DNA from: Salinisphaera sp. UBA6602
GTDB taxonomy: Bacteria > Pseudomonadota > Gammaproteobacteria > Nevskiales > Salinisphaeraceae
Length of the DNA stretch: 30,914 nucleotides
Direction of reading: 5' to 3'
NCBI GenBank assembly: GCA_002433465.1
Contig: DJIE01000259.1
Location: 500-31,413 of the forward strand
The translations under genes were made by a program, and so were the position numbers. Positions 23,281-30,914 of the stretch are shown one piece after another. The stretch's first letter is position 1, and each line of letters opens with the position of its first letter. A model generated the notes under the pieces. That model was not told where the DNA came from. It saw only the letters and a program-made list of their open reading frames with translations, and searched no databases.

Positions 23281-24606
23281 ATGGCGCAACTGATCAAATA
23301 CTGGAACACCCTCAAGGGCAGCTACTGGTTCATCCCCACGGTCATGTCGATCGCCGCGGCGATCCTGTCGTTCGTGTTCACCGCGATCGACTCGCGTATC
23401 GGCGATGCGTGGGTCGCCCAGATGCCGTGGATCTACAGCATCCAGGCCGACGGCGCGCGCGGGCTGCTGACCACCGTGGCCGGCTCGATGATCGGGGTGG
23501 CCGGCGTGACCTTCTCGATCACGATCGCGGCGCTGTCGTATACGACTTCCACGCTCGGCCCGCGGCTGCTGACCAACTTCATGAACGACCGCGGCAACCA
23601 GATCACGCTGGGCACGTTCGTATCCACCTTCGTCTACTGCCTTTTGCTGCTGCGCGTGGTGCAGGCGGGCCATGAAAGCAACGCTGCGTTCGTGCCACAT
23701 CTGTCGCTGGCCTTCTCGGTTGGCATGGCCGTGGCCAGCCTCGCCGTGCTGATCTATTTCATCCACCACATCACCGAGTCGTTGCACGTCTCCAACGTGG
23801 TAGCCAACGTTGCCCGTGATCTCGATGCGGCCATCGACGGCTACGAGGCCCGCGTGGAGGCCGACCGCGAGAAGCCTGCGGCGAACCTGCCCGCCGACTT
23901 CGACCAACAGGCCGTGGCGGTACGCGCCAACGGCGATGGCTATATCCAGAATCTCGTGTTCGGCTCGCTGGTGAGTACCGCAGCGAGCCACGATCTGGTA
24001 CTGCGCATCGAGCGCGCCCCGGGCGATTTCGTGACCGCCGGCCAGACGCTGCTGTGGGCCTGGCCAGCCCCTCGCGTGGATGACGATATCGCGCAAACGC
24101 TGGTCAACGCCTATGCCTGGGGGCGCCAACGTACCGAATCCCAGGACGTGTTCTTTCTGGTCAACGAACTGGTGGAAATCGCGGCCCGCGCGCTCTCGCC
24201 CGGCATCAACGACCCCTATACCGCCATGGGCTGTCTCGACTGGCTCAGCGGGGCACTGCATCGCGTGGCCCGCCACGATATCTGTAGTCGGCACGGCTTC
24301 GACAGCGACGACAAACTGCGCGTATGGGCCCGTGGCTTCGATTTCGAAGCCCTGGCGAGCGCCATTTTCGACCAGCTGCGCGCCTATTTCGCCAGCGACC
24401 GCAACGCCGCCGTGCACATGCTGATGCGCATCGGCGATGCCGGCGAGTTCCTGAGGGGCTCCGATCAGCGCCGACTCATGCAGAACCAGGCGGACGCCCT
24501 GCACGAGGCCGCGGTGGCCGCCATGACCAGCGAACTCGATCGCCGGGCGGTCGAACAGGCCTACCGCCGGGCCGTGCGCCTGATCGATAAACGCGACTTC
24601 GGCTGA
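23281..24606 (+). CDS. DUF2254 predicted membrane protein
   Basis: This is a 441-residue inner-membrane protein. Four hydrophobic segments occupy residues about 15-38, 65-90, 115-130 and 140-162. They are followed by a long cytoplasmic C-terminal region. DUF2254 features include the GVAGVTFSITIAALSYTTSTLGPRLLTNFMND segment and SPGINDPYTAMGCLDWL in the second half. The family has no established function to me. ATG 23281 (MAQLIKYWNTLKG) is chosen because the frame upstream is only antisense to the macro-domain gene. Confidence 0.9.
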   Translation: MAQLIKYWNTLKGSYWFIPTVMSIAAAILSFVFTAIDSRIGDAWVAQMPWIYSIQADGARGLLTTVAGSMIGVAGVTFSITIAALSYTTSTLGPRLLTNFMNDRGNQITLGTFVSTFVYCLLLLRVVQAGHESNAAFVPHLSLAFSVGMAVASLAVLIYFIHHITESLHVSNVVANVARDLDAAIDGYEARVEADREKPAANLPADFDQQAVAVRANGDGYIQNLVFGSLVSTAASHDLVLRIERAPGDFVTAGQTLLWAWPAPRVDDDIAQTLVNAYAWGRQRTESQDVFFLVNELVEIAARALSPGINDPYTAMGCLDWLSGALHRVARHDICSRHGFDSDDKLRVWARGFDFEALASAIFDQLRAYFASDRNAAVHMLMRIGDAGEFLRGSDQRRLMQNQADALHEAAVAAMTSELDRRAVEQAYRRAVRLIDKRDFG

Positions 24607-24631
24607 ACCCGGCTTGATTACGCGCCGTTCG

Positions 24632-24660
24632 AGCCCGATGTTATCGGGTTGGCCTTTTCC
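24632..24660 (+). terminator. Weak terminator-like hairpin after DUF2254 gene
   Basis: AGCCCGAT-GTT-ATCGGGTT gives an 8-bp stem (one wobble) followed by GGCCTTTTCC. It lies between the DUF2254 stop and the oligopeptidase ATG, so the two genes may be separate units. The T-tract is short and displaced. Confidence 0.35.
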
Positions 24661-24672
24661 GAACGAAGCCGC

Positions 24673-26883
24673 ATGACCGACGCACGCACCGATCGCCCCC
24701 AACCCAGCCAGCCCCCGATCGCCCGACGGGCCCCGGTTAGCGAGCAACGCCACGGCGTCATGCTGGTAGACGACTATGCCTGGCTGCGCGACGAGAACTG
24801 GCGCGAGGCCATGCATGACCCGTCGTTGCTGCATGCCGATATCGCCGCCTATCTGCAGGCAGAAAACGACCATACCGACGCGCATATGGCGCCGCTGTCG
24901 GTGTTTCGCCAGCGTCTGGTTGCAGAGCTGCGCGCCCGCATCGCCGAACGCGATACCAGCGTGCCCACCCCGGACGGCGACTGGTACTACTACGTGCGCT
25001 TTCGCGAGGCCGGCCAGCATCCGATCTTCTGTCGGGCGCCGCGAGCCGGCAACGACGATCGCCCCGCCGATGCCCCCATGCCCGAGGACGGCCTGAACAA
25101 CGAACAGATTCTGCTCGATGGCGACGCCGAAGCGCGGGGCCGGGCCTATTTCAGCCTGGGCGCGGTCAACCACAGCCGCGACCATCGCCTGCTGGCCTTT
25201 GCCCTGGACGAACGCGGCTCCGAAGCCTTTACGCTGCACGTACGCGATATCGAAACCCAGCGTGAAGTTCAGCCGCCGATTCCCAACACCACCGGCAACC
25301 TGATGTGGTCCGCCGACAGCGCCACCCTGTTCTTCACCACGCTCGACGACAACCACCGTCCTTGCAAGGTCTGGCGGCTGGCGCTCGGCGATGCGCCGGA
25401 AAGCGCGGAGCTGGTCTATGCCGAGGCGGACCCGGGCTTTTTCGTATCGGTGGATACCACCCAGAGCGATCGCTTCATCCTGATCCACGCCCACGATCAT
25501 GCCACCAGCGAAACGCGGGTCATCGACTCGGCCACGCCCTGGGACGCACCTCGCCTGATCGCCGAACGGGTCGAGGGCCAGGAATACAGCGTCGAAGACG
25601 ACGGCGAATACTTCGTGCTCATGACCAACGCCGACGGCGCCGAAGACTTCAAGATGGTGCGCACGCCCATCGCGACCCCGGCACGCGAACACTGGCAGAC
25701 GATCGTCGAACACGTGCCGGGCCGGCTGCTGCTCGATCATGTCGAATTCGCCGACTTTCGCGTACGTATGGAACGCGCCGACGCCCTGCCGCGTATCGTC
25801 ATCACCGATAAGGCCAGTGGCGCAGACCATGCCATCCGTTTCGATGCCGAGGCCTACAGCCTGGGCATCGCACCCGGCTACGAACACGACACGTCCACCC
25901 TGCGCTTCATCTACAGCGCGCCCAATACGCCGGACGAAACCTACGATTACGACATGGCCACGCACGAGCGTCGGTTACGCAAGCGGCGCGCGGTGCCCAG
26001 CGGGTTCAACCCGCAGGACTATATCGTGCGGCGGCTGCATGCCACCGCGACCGACGGGGCCGAAGTGCCGGTCACCCTCATTCATCACGTGGATACGCCG
26101 ATCGACGGCACGGCCCCCTGCCTGCTGCACGGCTACGGCGCCTACGGCATATCCGAAGCCGCGGCTTTTTCTTCCAGCCGTTTTTCCCTGATCGATCGCG
26201 GCTTCGTGCACGCCACGGCCCATGTCCGGGGCGGCAAGGAATGTGGCTACCGCTGGTATGCCAACGGCAAGCTGGCGCATAAACCCAACACCTTCAGCGA
26301 CTTCATCGCCGTGGCCGAACATCTGGCGGCCACCGGCTACAGCGCGGCCGGGCGGATCGTGCCCCATGGCGGCAGCGCCGGCGGCATGCTGGTGGGCGCG
26401 GTGCTCAACCAGCGGCCCGAGCTCTGGGGCGCGGCCATCGCCGACGTGCCCTTCGTGGACGTGCTCAATACAATGATGGACGACAGCCTGCCGCTCACGC
26501 CGCCGGAATGGCCGGAATGGGGCAACCCGCGTGATGACGTGGCCGCCTTCGAGACCATTCGCAGCTACTGCCCCTATCAGAACGTCGAGGCGCAGTCCTA
26601 TCCCCCGATTCTGGCGATTGCCGGCGTATCCGACCCGCGCGTGACCTACTGGGAACCGGCCAAATGGGTCGCCAAGCTGCGTGCCTACAAGACCGACACC
26701 AACGCGCTGCTGCTCAAGACCCATATGGCCGCCGGCCACGGCGGCCTGCCGGGACGTTTCACCGCGCTCGAAGAGACGGCGATGATCTATGCGTTCGTTC
26801 TCGATGCCTTCAACAAGGCCGAAGAATCAGGCGCGAACGAAGCCGACGCCAGCGATCCGGTGCGCGCCAACGAGGTCTACTGA
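24673..26883 (+). CDS. Oligopeptidase B (S9 serine peptidase)
   Basis: This 736-residue prolyl-oligopeptidase-family enzyme cleaves short peptides, in oligopeptidase B after Arg/Lys. The N-terminal seven-bladed beta-propeller (about residues 80-440) begins after the family-typical VDDYAWLRDENWREAM. The catalytic alpha/beta domain carries Ser568 in GGSAGG, Asp654 in GVSDPRV and His689 in AAGHGG, so the triad is complete. GYGAYG and RGGKECGYRWY are standard S9A motifs. There is no signal peptide, so it is cytoplasmic. ATG 24673 is preferred over an upstream TTG. The protein is slightly longer than typical. Confidence 0.93.
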   Translation: MTDARTDRPQPSQPPIARRAPVSEQRHGVMLVDDYAWLRDENWREAMHDPSLLHADIAAYLQAENDHTDAHMAPLSVFRQRLVAELRARIAERDTSVPTPDGDWYYYVRFREAGQHPIFCRAPRAGNDDRPADAPMPEDGLNNEQILLDGDAEARGRAYFSLGAVNHSRDHRLLAFALDERGSEAFTLHVRDIETQREVQPPIPNTTGNLMWSADSATLFFTTLDDNHRPCKVWRLALGDAPESAELVYAEADPGFFVSVDTTQSDRFILIHAHDHATSETRVIDSATPWDAPRLIAERVEGQEYSVEDDGEYFVLMTNADGAEDFKMVRTPIATPAREHWQTIVEHVPGRLLLDHVEFADFRVRMERADALPRIVITDKASGADHAIRFDAEAYSLGIAPGYEHDTSTLRFIYSAPNTPDETYDYDMATHERRLRKRRAVPSGFNPQDYIVRRLHATATDGAEVPVTLIHHVDTPIDGTAPCLLHGYGAYGISEAAAFSSSRFSLIDRGFVHATAHVRGGKECGYRWYANGKLAHKPNTFSDFIAVAEHLAATGYSAAGRIVPHGGSAGGMLVGAVLNQRPELWGAAIADVPFVDVLNTMMDDSLPLTPPEWPEWGNPRDDVAAFETIRSYCPYQNVEAQSYPPILAIAGVSDPRVTYWEPAKWVAKLRAYKTDTNALLLKTHMAAGHGGLPGRFTALEETAMIYAFVLDAFNKAEESGANEADASDPVRANEVY

Positions 26884-27036
26884 CGGCTTACCGGCGCACG
26901 GACCTGGCGCCTGCGAGGCCGGCTCACGACCCCCCCGATATTGCAGAGCGGCAACGACTTCAACCCGTTCAGGACAAAACGGACAAATAATTCAAGGCAT
27001 CTCCTGAAAACCACGCGCTTCTACTGCATTCCGCGC

Positions 27037-27042
27037 TAATAT
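27037..27042 (+). promoter_or_regulatory. Candidate -10 (TAATAT) for the lipoprotein gene
   Basis: TAATAT lies 35 bases before ATG 27077 in a locally AT-richer stretch, with no good -35 at standard spacing. GGGGGA precedes the ATG closely and may act as ribosome binding site. The stretch 26884-27036 contains no gene I recognise. Confidence 0.3.
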
Positions 27043-27076
27043 CAGCACTCCAAAAACAACAGGGCGTTGGGGGATT

Positions 27077-27710
27077 ATGCGCTTTGGCGTCTTGAGGGCT
27101 GCTTCGACGGCAGCAATGCTGATTTTCGCCGTAGGCTTTGCCAGCGGCTGTGCGACCATCGCAGGCGGCACCGATCAGAACGTGTCGTTCGATTCGGAGC
27201 CGAGGGGTGCAACTGCTAAGGGTCGAAGGGAAGGTCATCGGCCAGACGCCGGTGAGCTCACGCCTGGACAAGGAGAACGGCCAAACCGTTTCTTTCGAGA
27301 TGGACGGCTATCAAACCGTATCCAAACTGCTGGAAACGAAAGTTGATCGATGGTTCTTAGGCAATATCTTTTTCCTGGGACTGGGCTCTTACAGCTCGAC
27401 AACTGACGTGTTGTCGGGCGCCGTCTACGAATACAGCCCCGATCAATACTTCGTGACGCTGCCGCCGAACGACAATGCCGGCGTGCTGGATAGAAAGCAG
27501 TCGATCGAGCGCTTCGTGGTGGTCAGCTACGGGGCGCTACGCTCGGCCGCGGCCACTTCCCAACCGGCCGATGACGAATCGTTTTCGAGTCTGCTCGCGG
27601 CGCTGGATATCGATAGCAACGACACACCCCGCGTCAATCAGCTTGCCGGCACGCTGCTGGACCACTCGAATCCCGTGGCCGGCGCAAACGCGGTGACGGC
27701 ACGGTTCTAG
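27077..27710 (+). pseudogene. PEGA-like lipoprotein gene with a one-base frameshift
   Basis: The N-terminus is a clear lipoprotein signal, MRFGVLRAASTAAMLIFAVGFASGC with Cys25, then ATIAGGTDQNVSFDSEPRGATAK. The reading then leaves frame: the natural continuation VEGKVIGQTPVSSRLDKENGQTVSFEMDGYQTV is found in the +1-shifted frame through to 27710. Removing one G from the GGG at 27220-27222 restores a continuous ~210-residue protein with the expected SEPxGA-x-V-x-G-K-x-x-G-x-TP pattern of PEGA-type lipoproteins. As written, translation gives an 89-residue truncated product ending at 27346. It could be a recent pseudogene, a phase-variable or recoded site, or a sequencing error. Confidence 0.8.
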
Positions 27711-27730
27711 ACGGCCCGCAGCCACGCTCA

Positions 27731-27767
27731 CGTCGGCCCGCTCCAAGCGGCGGGCCGACGCCCGTTT
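27731..27767 (+). terminator. Terminator-like hairpin after the lipoprotein gene
   Basis: CGTCGGCCCGC (27731-27741) and GCGGGCCGACG (27750-27760) form a perfect 11-bp stem with an 8-base loop, followed by CCCGTTTT. The stem is very stable; the T-tract is short. It sits 20 bases after the stop codon. Confidence 0.6.
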
Positions 27768-27846
27768 TCAAGCACAAGAGGCCGGGGGTCGCGAGATACA
27801 CGCGTCCACGCGTTGAATGCAGCTCGCCCCGGCTATCGACATACTG

Positions 27847-28647
27847 TCAGGACGCGTCATCACGCCCATCAAAACGGCCGTGACGACCGGCACCACCGTC
27901 AACAAAGCGTGAGGCGCCGGCCAGCGCTTCGGCGAAGACGATCGGATAGCCGCCGGCGCCTTCGTTACGCAGGGCGTCGTCCAGCGCGAGATCCCACTGC
28001 GCATACAGCGAGCGCCGATCGGCGCGTAGACACTGCTGCGGGAAGCGGGCGATTTCATGGGCCAGTTCCAGCGCCGCAGCCAGCGACTCTCCGTTGCCGA
28101 CACGGCGGCTGGCCAGGCCGATCTGCATGGCCTCGTCGGCGGCGACCGCACGACCGGTCAGCATCATGTCCAGCGCGCGCGCCTGGCCGATCAGACGGGG
28201 CAGCCGTACGGTGCCACCATCGATCAACGGCACGCCCCAGCGGCGGCAGAACACGCCGAAGACGGTCGCATCCTCGATCACCCGCAGATCGCACCACAGG
28301 GCAAGTTCCAGGCCCCCGGCCACGGCATAGCCCGGCACCGCTGCAATCACCGGCTTATCCAGCGACATCCGGGTCGGGCCCATCGGCCCCGGGCCGGCGC
28401 CGTGCGCATCGACCACATTGCGTCGATCGGCATCGCCCATGGCTTCGAGGTCGGCACCGGCACAGAAATGGCCGCCCGCGCCGGTCAGTACAGCAACGGC
28501 CCGGTCCTCGTCGGCTTCGAACGCGGCAAACGCGTCGTGCAGGGCCGAGGCCACCTCTCCATCGACCGCATTGCGACGCTCAGGGCGATTGATCGTAATG
28601 ACGCAAACCTGATCGTCGTAGTCCAGGGTCACACAGCGAGAAGACAT
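27847..28647 (-). CDS. Enoyl-CoA hydratase/isomerase family (crotonase)
   Basis: This is a 266-residue crotonase-fold enzyme acting on acyl-CoA thioesters. It opens with VITINRPERRNAVDGE. The first oxyanion-hole segment is GAGGHFCAGADLEAM. The second is PGYAVAGGLELALWCDLRV. The GVPLIDGGTVRLPRLIG region gives the usual loop where hydratases keep one catalytic Glu, but that position is Asp here, so the exact reaction is unclear. GGAGG five bases before ATG 28647 decides the start. It lies 54 bases downstream of the phosphoesterase gene on the same strand, probably co-transcribed. Confidence 0.9.
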   Translation of the reverse strand: MSSRCVTLDYDDQVCVITINRPERRNAVDGEVASALHDAFAAFEADEDRAVAVLTGAGGHFCAGADLEAMGDADRRNVVDAHGAGPGPMGPTRMSLDKPVIAAVPGYAVAGGLELALWCDLRVIEDATVFGVFCRRWGVPLIDGGTVRLPRLIGQARALDMMLTGRAVAADEAMQIGLASRRVGNGESLAAALELAHEIARFPQQCLRADRRSLYAQWDLALDDALRNEGAGGYPIVFAEALAGASRFVDGGAGRHGRFDGRDDAS

Positions 28648-28652
28648 ATTCG

Positions 28653-28657
28653 CCTCC
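28653..28657 (-). promoter_or_regulatory. Ribosome binding site of the crotonase gene
   Basis: GGAGG on the minus strand lies five bases upstream of ATG 28647. It excludes the longer in-frame reading beginning at 28701. Confidence 0.75.
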
Positions 28658-28701
28658 GTTGGGGGCATGGCCGGGCGCTTGCTTCGGCTACGACCGGTCA
28701 A

Positions 28702-29193
28702 TCATCGTGAGCGCCGTCGCGTCGGTGGCTCGAACGACTGTGTTCGCACCTGCCAGCGATCCGAGTCGGCGATCAGCTCGATCCAGCCGGGCCCGCCATA
28801 GGCCCGCGAGCGCCCGGCCGCGCCGGGGTTGAGCACCCAGGGCGTCTGGTCGGTGTCCCCCAGGCGCCGGTGGCTGTGCCCGCACACGATGGCACGGGCC
28901 TCGGGAAAACGATCCCGCAGCTTACGATGGCGGGTTTTTGCTGGCCACTGGTGGCCATGAACCACGACGAGCGAACCGCCCGGCAAATCGAGTACTTGGC
29001 TTTCCGGCCACGGCGCATCGACGGGGTCGTTATTGCCCGTCACGATCACGATCCGTGCCGCCAGCGGCGCCATGGCCGCTTCGATACCGTCGCCGACGTC
29101 GCCGGCATGCACCAGCACGTCGGCACCGCGAACGGCATCGGCCACGCGGGGATCGAGATGGCCGTGGGTATCGGCGATCAGGGCTATACGCAT
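28702..29193 (-). CDS. Metallophosphoesterase (YfcE/MJ0936-like)
   Basis: This is a 163-residue calcineurin-like phosphoesterase of the small YfcE type. The two-metal site motifs are all present: DTHGH (residues 8-12), GDVGD (31-35), GNND (about 53), VHGHQW (about 79) and CGHSH (about 104). It probably hydrolyses a phosphodiester; the natural substrate is unknown. It is cytoplasmic with no signal peptide. It is the first gene of a likely two-gene unit with the crotonase and is divergent from the ParA gene. Confidence 0.92.
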   Translation of the reverse strand: MRIALIADTHGHLDPRVADAVRGADVLVHAGDVGDGIEAAMAPLAARIVIVTGNNDPVDAPWPESQVLDLPGGSLVVVHGHQWPAKTRHRKLRDRFPEARAIVCGHSHRRLGDTDQTPWVLNPGAAGRSRAYGGPGWIELIADSDRWQVRTQSFEPPTRRRSR

Positions 29194-29296
29194 TGGGCGA
29201 GCTTAACCGGTCGTGCTCGTCGGTCAATGCGTTCACTTGCCGATTTCAGCAGCGCACGATAGATGCGCGTCTCGTTTTCTGATTAAACTCCGGCGC

Positions 29297-30028
29297 ATGA
29301 AAACAATCGCGCTCTACAGCCTTAAAGGCGGTGTCGGCAAGACTGCCGCCGCCGTGAATCTTGCCTACGAAGCGGCCCAGTCGGGCAAGCATGTGCTGCT
29401 CTGGGATCTGGACCCGCAGGGGGCGGCAAGCTGGTATTACGGCATTGACGAATCGCCCGAGATTTCGGCCAAGCAGGTGGTTTCCGGCAAGGAACCGCTG
29501 GGCCGCTATATCAAGCCCACGGCGTATGAACGACTGGCGATCCTGCCGGGCGATCGCGGCTACCGGGACTGGGATGCCCAGATTCATGCCGCCAAGCAGC
29601 CGCGCAAGGTGCTCGAAAGCCTGATCGACCCCTTCTCGGAGAGCTATTCGCTGCTCGTGCTCGACTGCCCGCCGGGCATCGGCGCGCTGGCCACCTCGGT
29701 ACTGCGCGCCGCCGATCGCGTGCTGGTGCCGGTGGTGCCTACGCCGCTGTCGCTGCGCGCGCTCGACGAGGTACTCGAACACGTCGAAGATAAAAAGGTC
29801 GGCAAGACACGGGTGATTCCGTTTTTCTCCATGGCCGATCGGCGCCGCAAGATGCATCGCGAGATGATCGAATCGCCGCCGGCGACGATGAAAAAAGCGC
29901 CCAAGACGTTCATCGACTACAGCACGCACGTGGAGCAGATGGGCGCGCATCGGGCACCGATCAGCGTCTATGCGCCGCGCAGCCGGGCGGCGGAACAGTA
30001 TCGCGCGCTGTACGAAGAGATCAGCTGA
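29297..30028 (+). CDS. ParA family ATPase (orphan)
   Basis: This is a 243-residue Walker-type ATPase of the ParA/Soj/MinD superfamily. The deviant Walker A is SLKGGVGKTAAAVNLA (residues 8-23), with the signature lysine. The WDLDPQGAASWYYG segment is the Walker A' motif, and LLVLDCPPGIG is Walker B. The fold is complete but there is no parB partner and no obvious parS site nearby, so it is unlikely to be the chromosome-segregation ParA. It may position some other cargo. ATG 29297 is chosen because upstream sequence is antisense to the phosphoesterase promoter region. Confidence 0.88.
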   Translation: MKTIALYSLKGGVGKTAAAVNLAYEAAQSGKHVLLWDLDPQGAASWYYGIDESPEISAKQVVSGKEPLGRYIKPTAYERLAILPGDRGYRDWDAQIHAAKQPRKVLESLIDPFSESYSLLVLDCPPGIGALATSVLRAADRVLVPVVPTPLSLRALDEVLEHVEDKKVGKTRVIPFFSMADRRRKMHREMIESPPATMKKAPKTFIDYSTHVEQMGAHRAPISVYAPRSRAAEQYRALYEEIS

Positions 30029-30043
30029 ACATGCCGACTAGGC

Positions 30044-30914
30044 TCAACCCGGTGGGCCCATTTGGGCAAGCATGAATTCGACGATCGCTTCGGCCTGATC
30101 TTCCTGTAGAAAATGCCGCGCGCCCTCGATCGTGGTGTGCGCGGCATCGGCCGCGCCCGCAACGCGTCGGCGCAGTGCGCGATCCGCACCCCGGGTGACC
30201 GGATCGCCGTCGGCGAAGCAGGTATGAAACGGGCGTGAAAAACGCGTCAGCGATTGCCAGGCCGCCCGGTTGTCTGACGTGGCGGGATCGTCTGGCGTAA
30301 TCGGTACGAGCTGTGGAAAGGCACGAATGCCGGCGGTATAGCGCTTGTCCGGAAACGGGGCGTTGTATGCGGCGCGCTCGGCGCGCGTCAGCCAGCGCCG
30401 GCTGCCTGCATGCAGGATTGCGCCCACCGGAAAGATCGGACTGTAGCGGGCAAAGGCACGCCAGGCCGAGAACAGCATCGGCATGGTTTCGTCGCCGGTG
30501 GGCAGAAAACCGTTGCCCACGAAAACCCGTGCGAACGTATCGGCATGCTCGGCGACCAGCCTCAGGCCGATCAGCGATCCCCAGTCCTGGCAGAACAGGG
30601 TCACGTCGGCAAGCCCGAGCTGCTCGAACCAGGCCCAGGTCCACGCCACGTGGCGGGCATAGCTGTAGTCGGCCACGGCAGCCGGCTTGTCGGAACGGCC
30701 ACAGCCGATCAGATCTGGGGCCAGCACGCGATAACCCGCAGCCGCCAGCGGCGCGATCATGTGGCGATACAGATACGACCAGCTCGGTTCGCCGTGCAAC
30801 AGCACCACCGGCGGGGCCGCGGCCGGGCCGGCTTCGACGTACGCCATGCGCAGGCCGTCCACCTCGACATAGCGGGGCCGGTAGTCAAATCCGGACAGGC
30901 CTGCAAAGCAGGCA
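30044..30914 (-). CDS. Haloalkane dehalogenase-like alpha/beta hydrolase (5' end cut by window edge)
   Basis: The frame is open to the window end, where LSGFDYRPRYVEVDGLRM matches the start region of haloalkane dehalogenases, so about 15-25 N-terminal residues are missing. Motifs are VVLLHGEPSWSYLYRHM (oxyanion region), CQDWGSLIGLR with the nucleophilic Asp and halide-binding Trp, and IEGARHFLQED with the catalytic His. Asp as nucleophile, rather than Ser, separates it from ordinary esterases; HGEP with Glu resembles the DhlA (subfamily I) group. It would split carbon-halogen bonds hydrolytically; the true substrate is untested. It converges with the ParA gene 15 bases away. Confidence 0.85.
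   Translation of the reverse strand, partial: ACFAGLSGFDYRPRYVEVDGLRMAYVEAGPAAAPPVVLLHGEPSWSYLYRHMIAPLAAAGYRVLAPDLIGCGRSDKPAAVADYSYARHVAWTWAWFEQLGLADVTLFCQDWGSLIGLRLVAEHADTFARVFVGNGFLPTGDETMPMLFSAWRAFARYSPIFPVGAILHAGSRRWLTRAERAAYNAPFPDKRYTAGIRAFPQLVPITPDDPATSDNRAAWQSLTRFSRPFHTCFADGDPVTRGADRALRRRVAGAADAAHTTIEGARHFLQEDQAEAIVEFMLAQMGPPG

Noticed and set aside
23179..25965. 928-residue open frame on the minus strand
   Set aside because: It lies antisense to DUF2254 and oligopeptidase B, both of which have clear conserved motifs; long antisense frames are expected at this GC and codon bias.

Overview
The window looks like chromosome from a GC-rich (roughly mid-60s %) free-living gammaproteobacterium. 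The gene set suggests this: a Pseudomonas-type long LeuA, a PA0069-family radical SAM protein, an entericidin, a DUF1992 protein, oligopeptidase B, a Tat-dependent PhoX phosphatase and a Yej/Dpp-type peptide transporter. I cannot name the genus from sequence alone. I see no rRNA, tRNA, CRISPR array, transposase or prophage genes. The genes are nearly contiguous on both strands, and most other long open frames are antisense shadows caused by high GC.

Layout. 1-3500: the 5' half of leuA (minus) diverges from an Lrp/AsnC regulator, followed by an entericidin lipoprotein, a small membrane protein and a membrane-bound diguanylate cyclase (minus). 3600-9200: an SDR oxidoreductase, a radical SAM gene behind a near-perfect LexA box, an alpha/beta hydrolase (minus), a DUF1992-GNAT gene pair with overlapping ends, and a Sel1/SH3 periplasmic protein (minus). 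9196-11097: a PrpE-type acyl-CoA synthetase (minus), diverging from a peptide ABC transporter.

11264-19914: the transporter locus consists of a binding protein with an unusual C-terminal membrane anchor, a DppB-type permease, a DppC-type permease with a large extra N-terminal region and a fused DppD-DppF ATPase. It is interrupted twice. A higBA-like toxin-antitoxin pair with its own promoter and palindromic operator lies between the two permeases. A TauE/SafE exporter on the opposite strand lies between the second permease and the ATPase. A terminator-like hairpin sits directly before the ATPase.

20070-24606: PhoX (minus) has a strong intrinsic terminator and an upstream Pho-box-like direct repeat. 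It is followed by a macro-domain deacetylase (minus) and a DUF2254 membrane protein (plus). 24673-30914: oligopeptidase B, a PEGA-like lipoprotein gene broken by a one-base frameshift, an enoyl-CoA hydratase and a small phosphoesterase (minus), an orphan ParA ATPase, and a haloalkane-dehalogenase-like hydrolase cut by the window end.

The most interesting signals are regulatory or architectural. They are the SOS box overlapping the apparent start of the radical SAM gene, which may give a leaderless SOS transcript; the toxin-antitoxin insertion inside the transporter operon, with an operator filling the promoter spacer; the Pho box of phoX; the doubly anchored binding protein; and the single-G frameshift in the lipoprotein gene.
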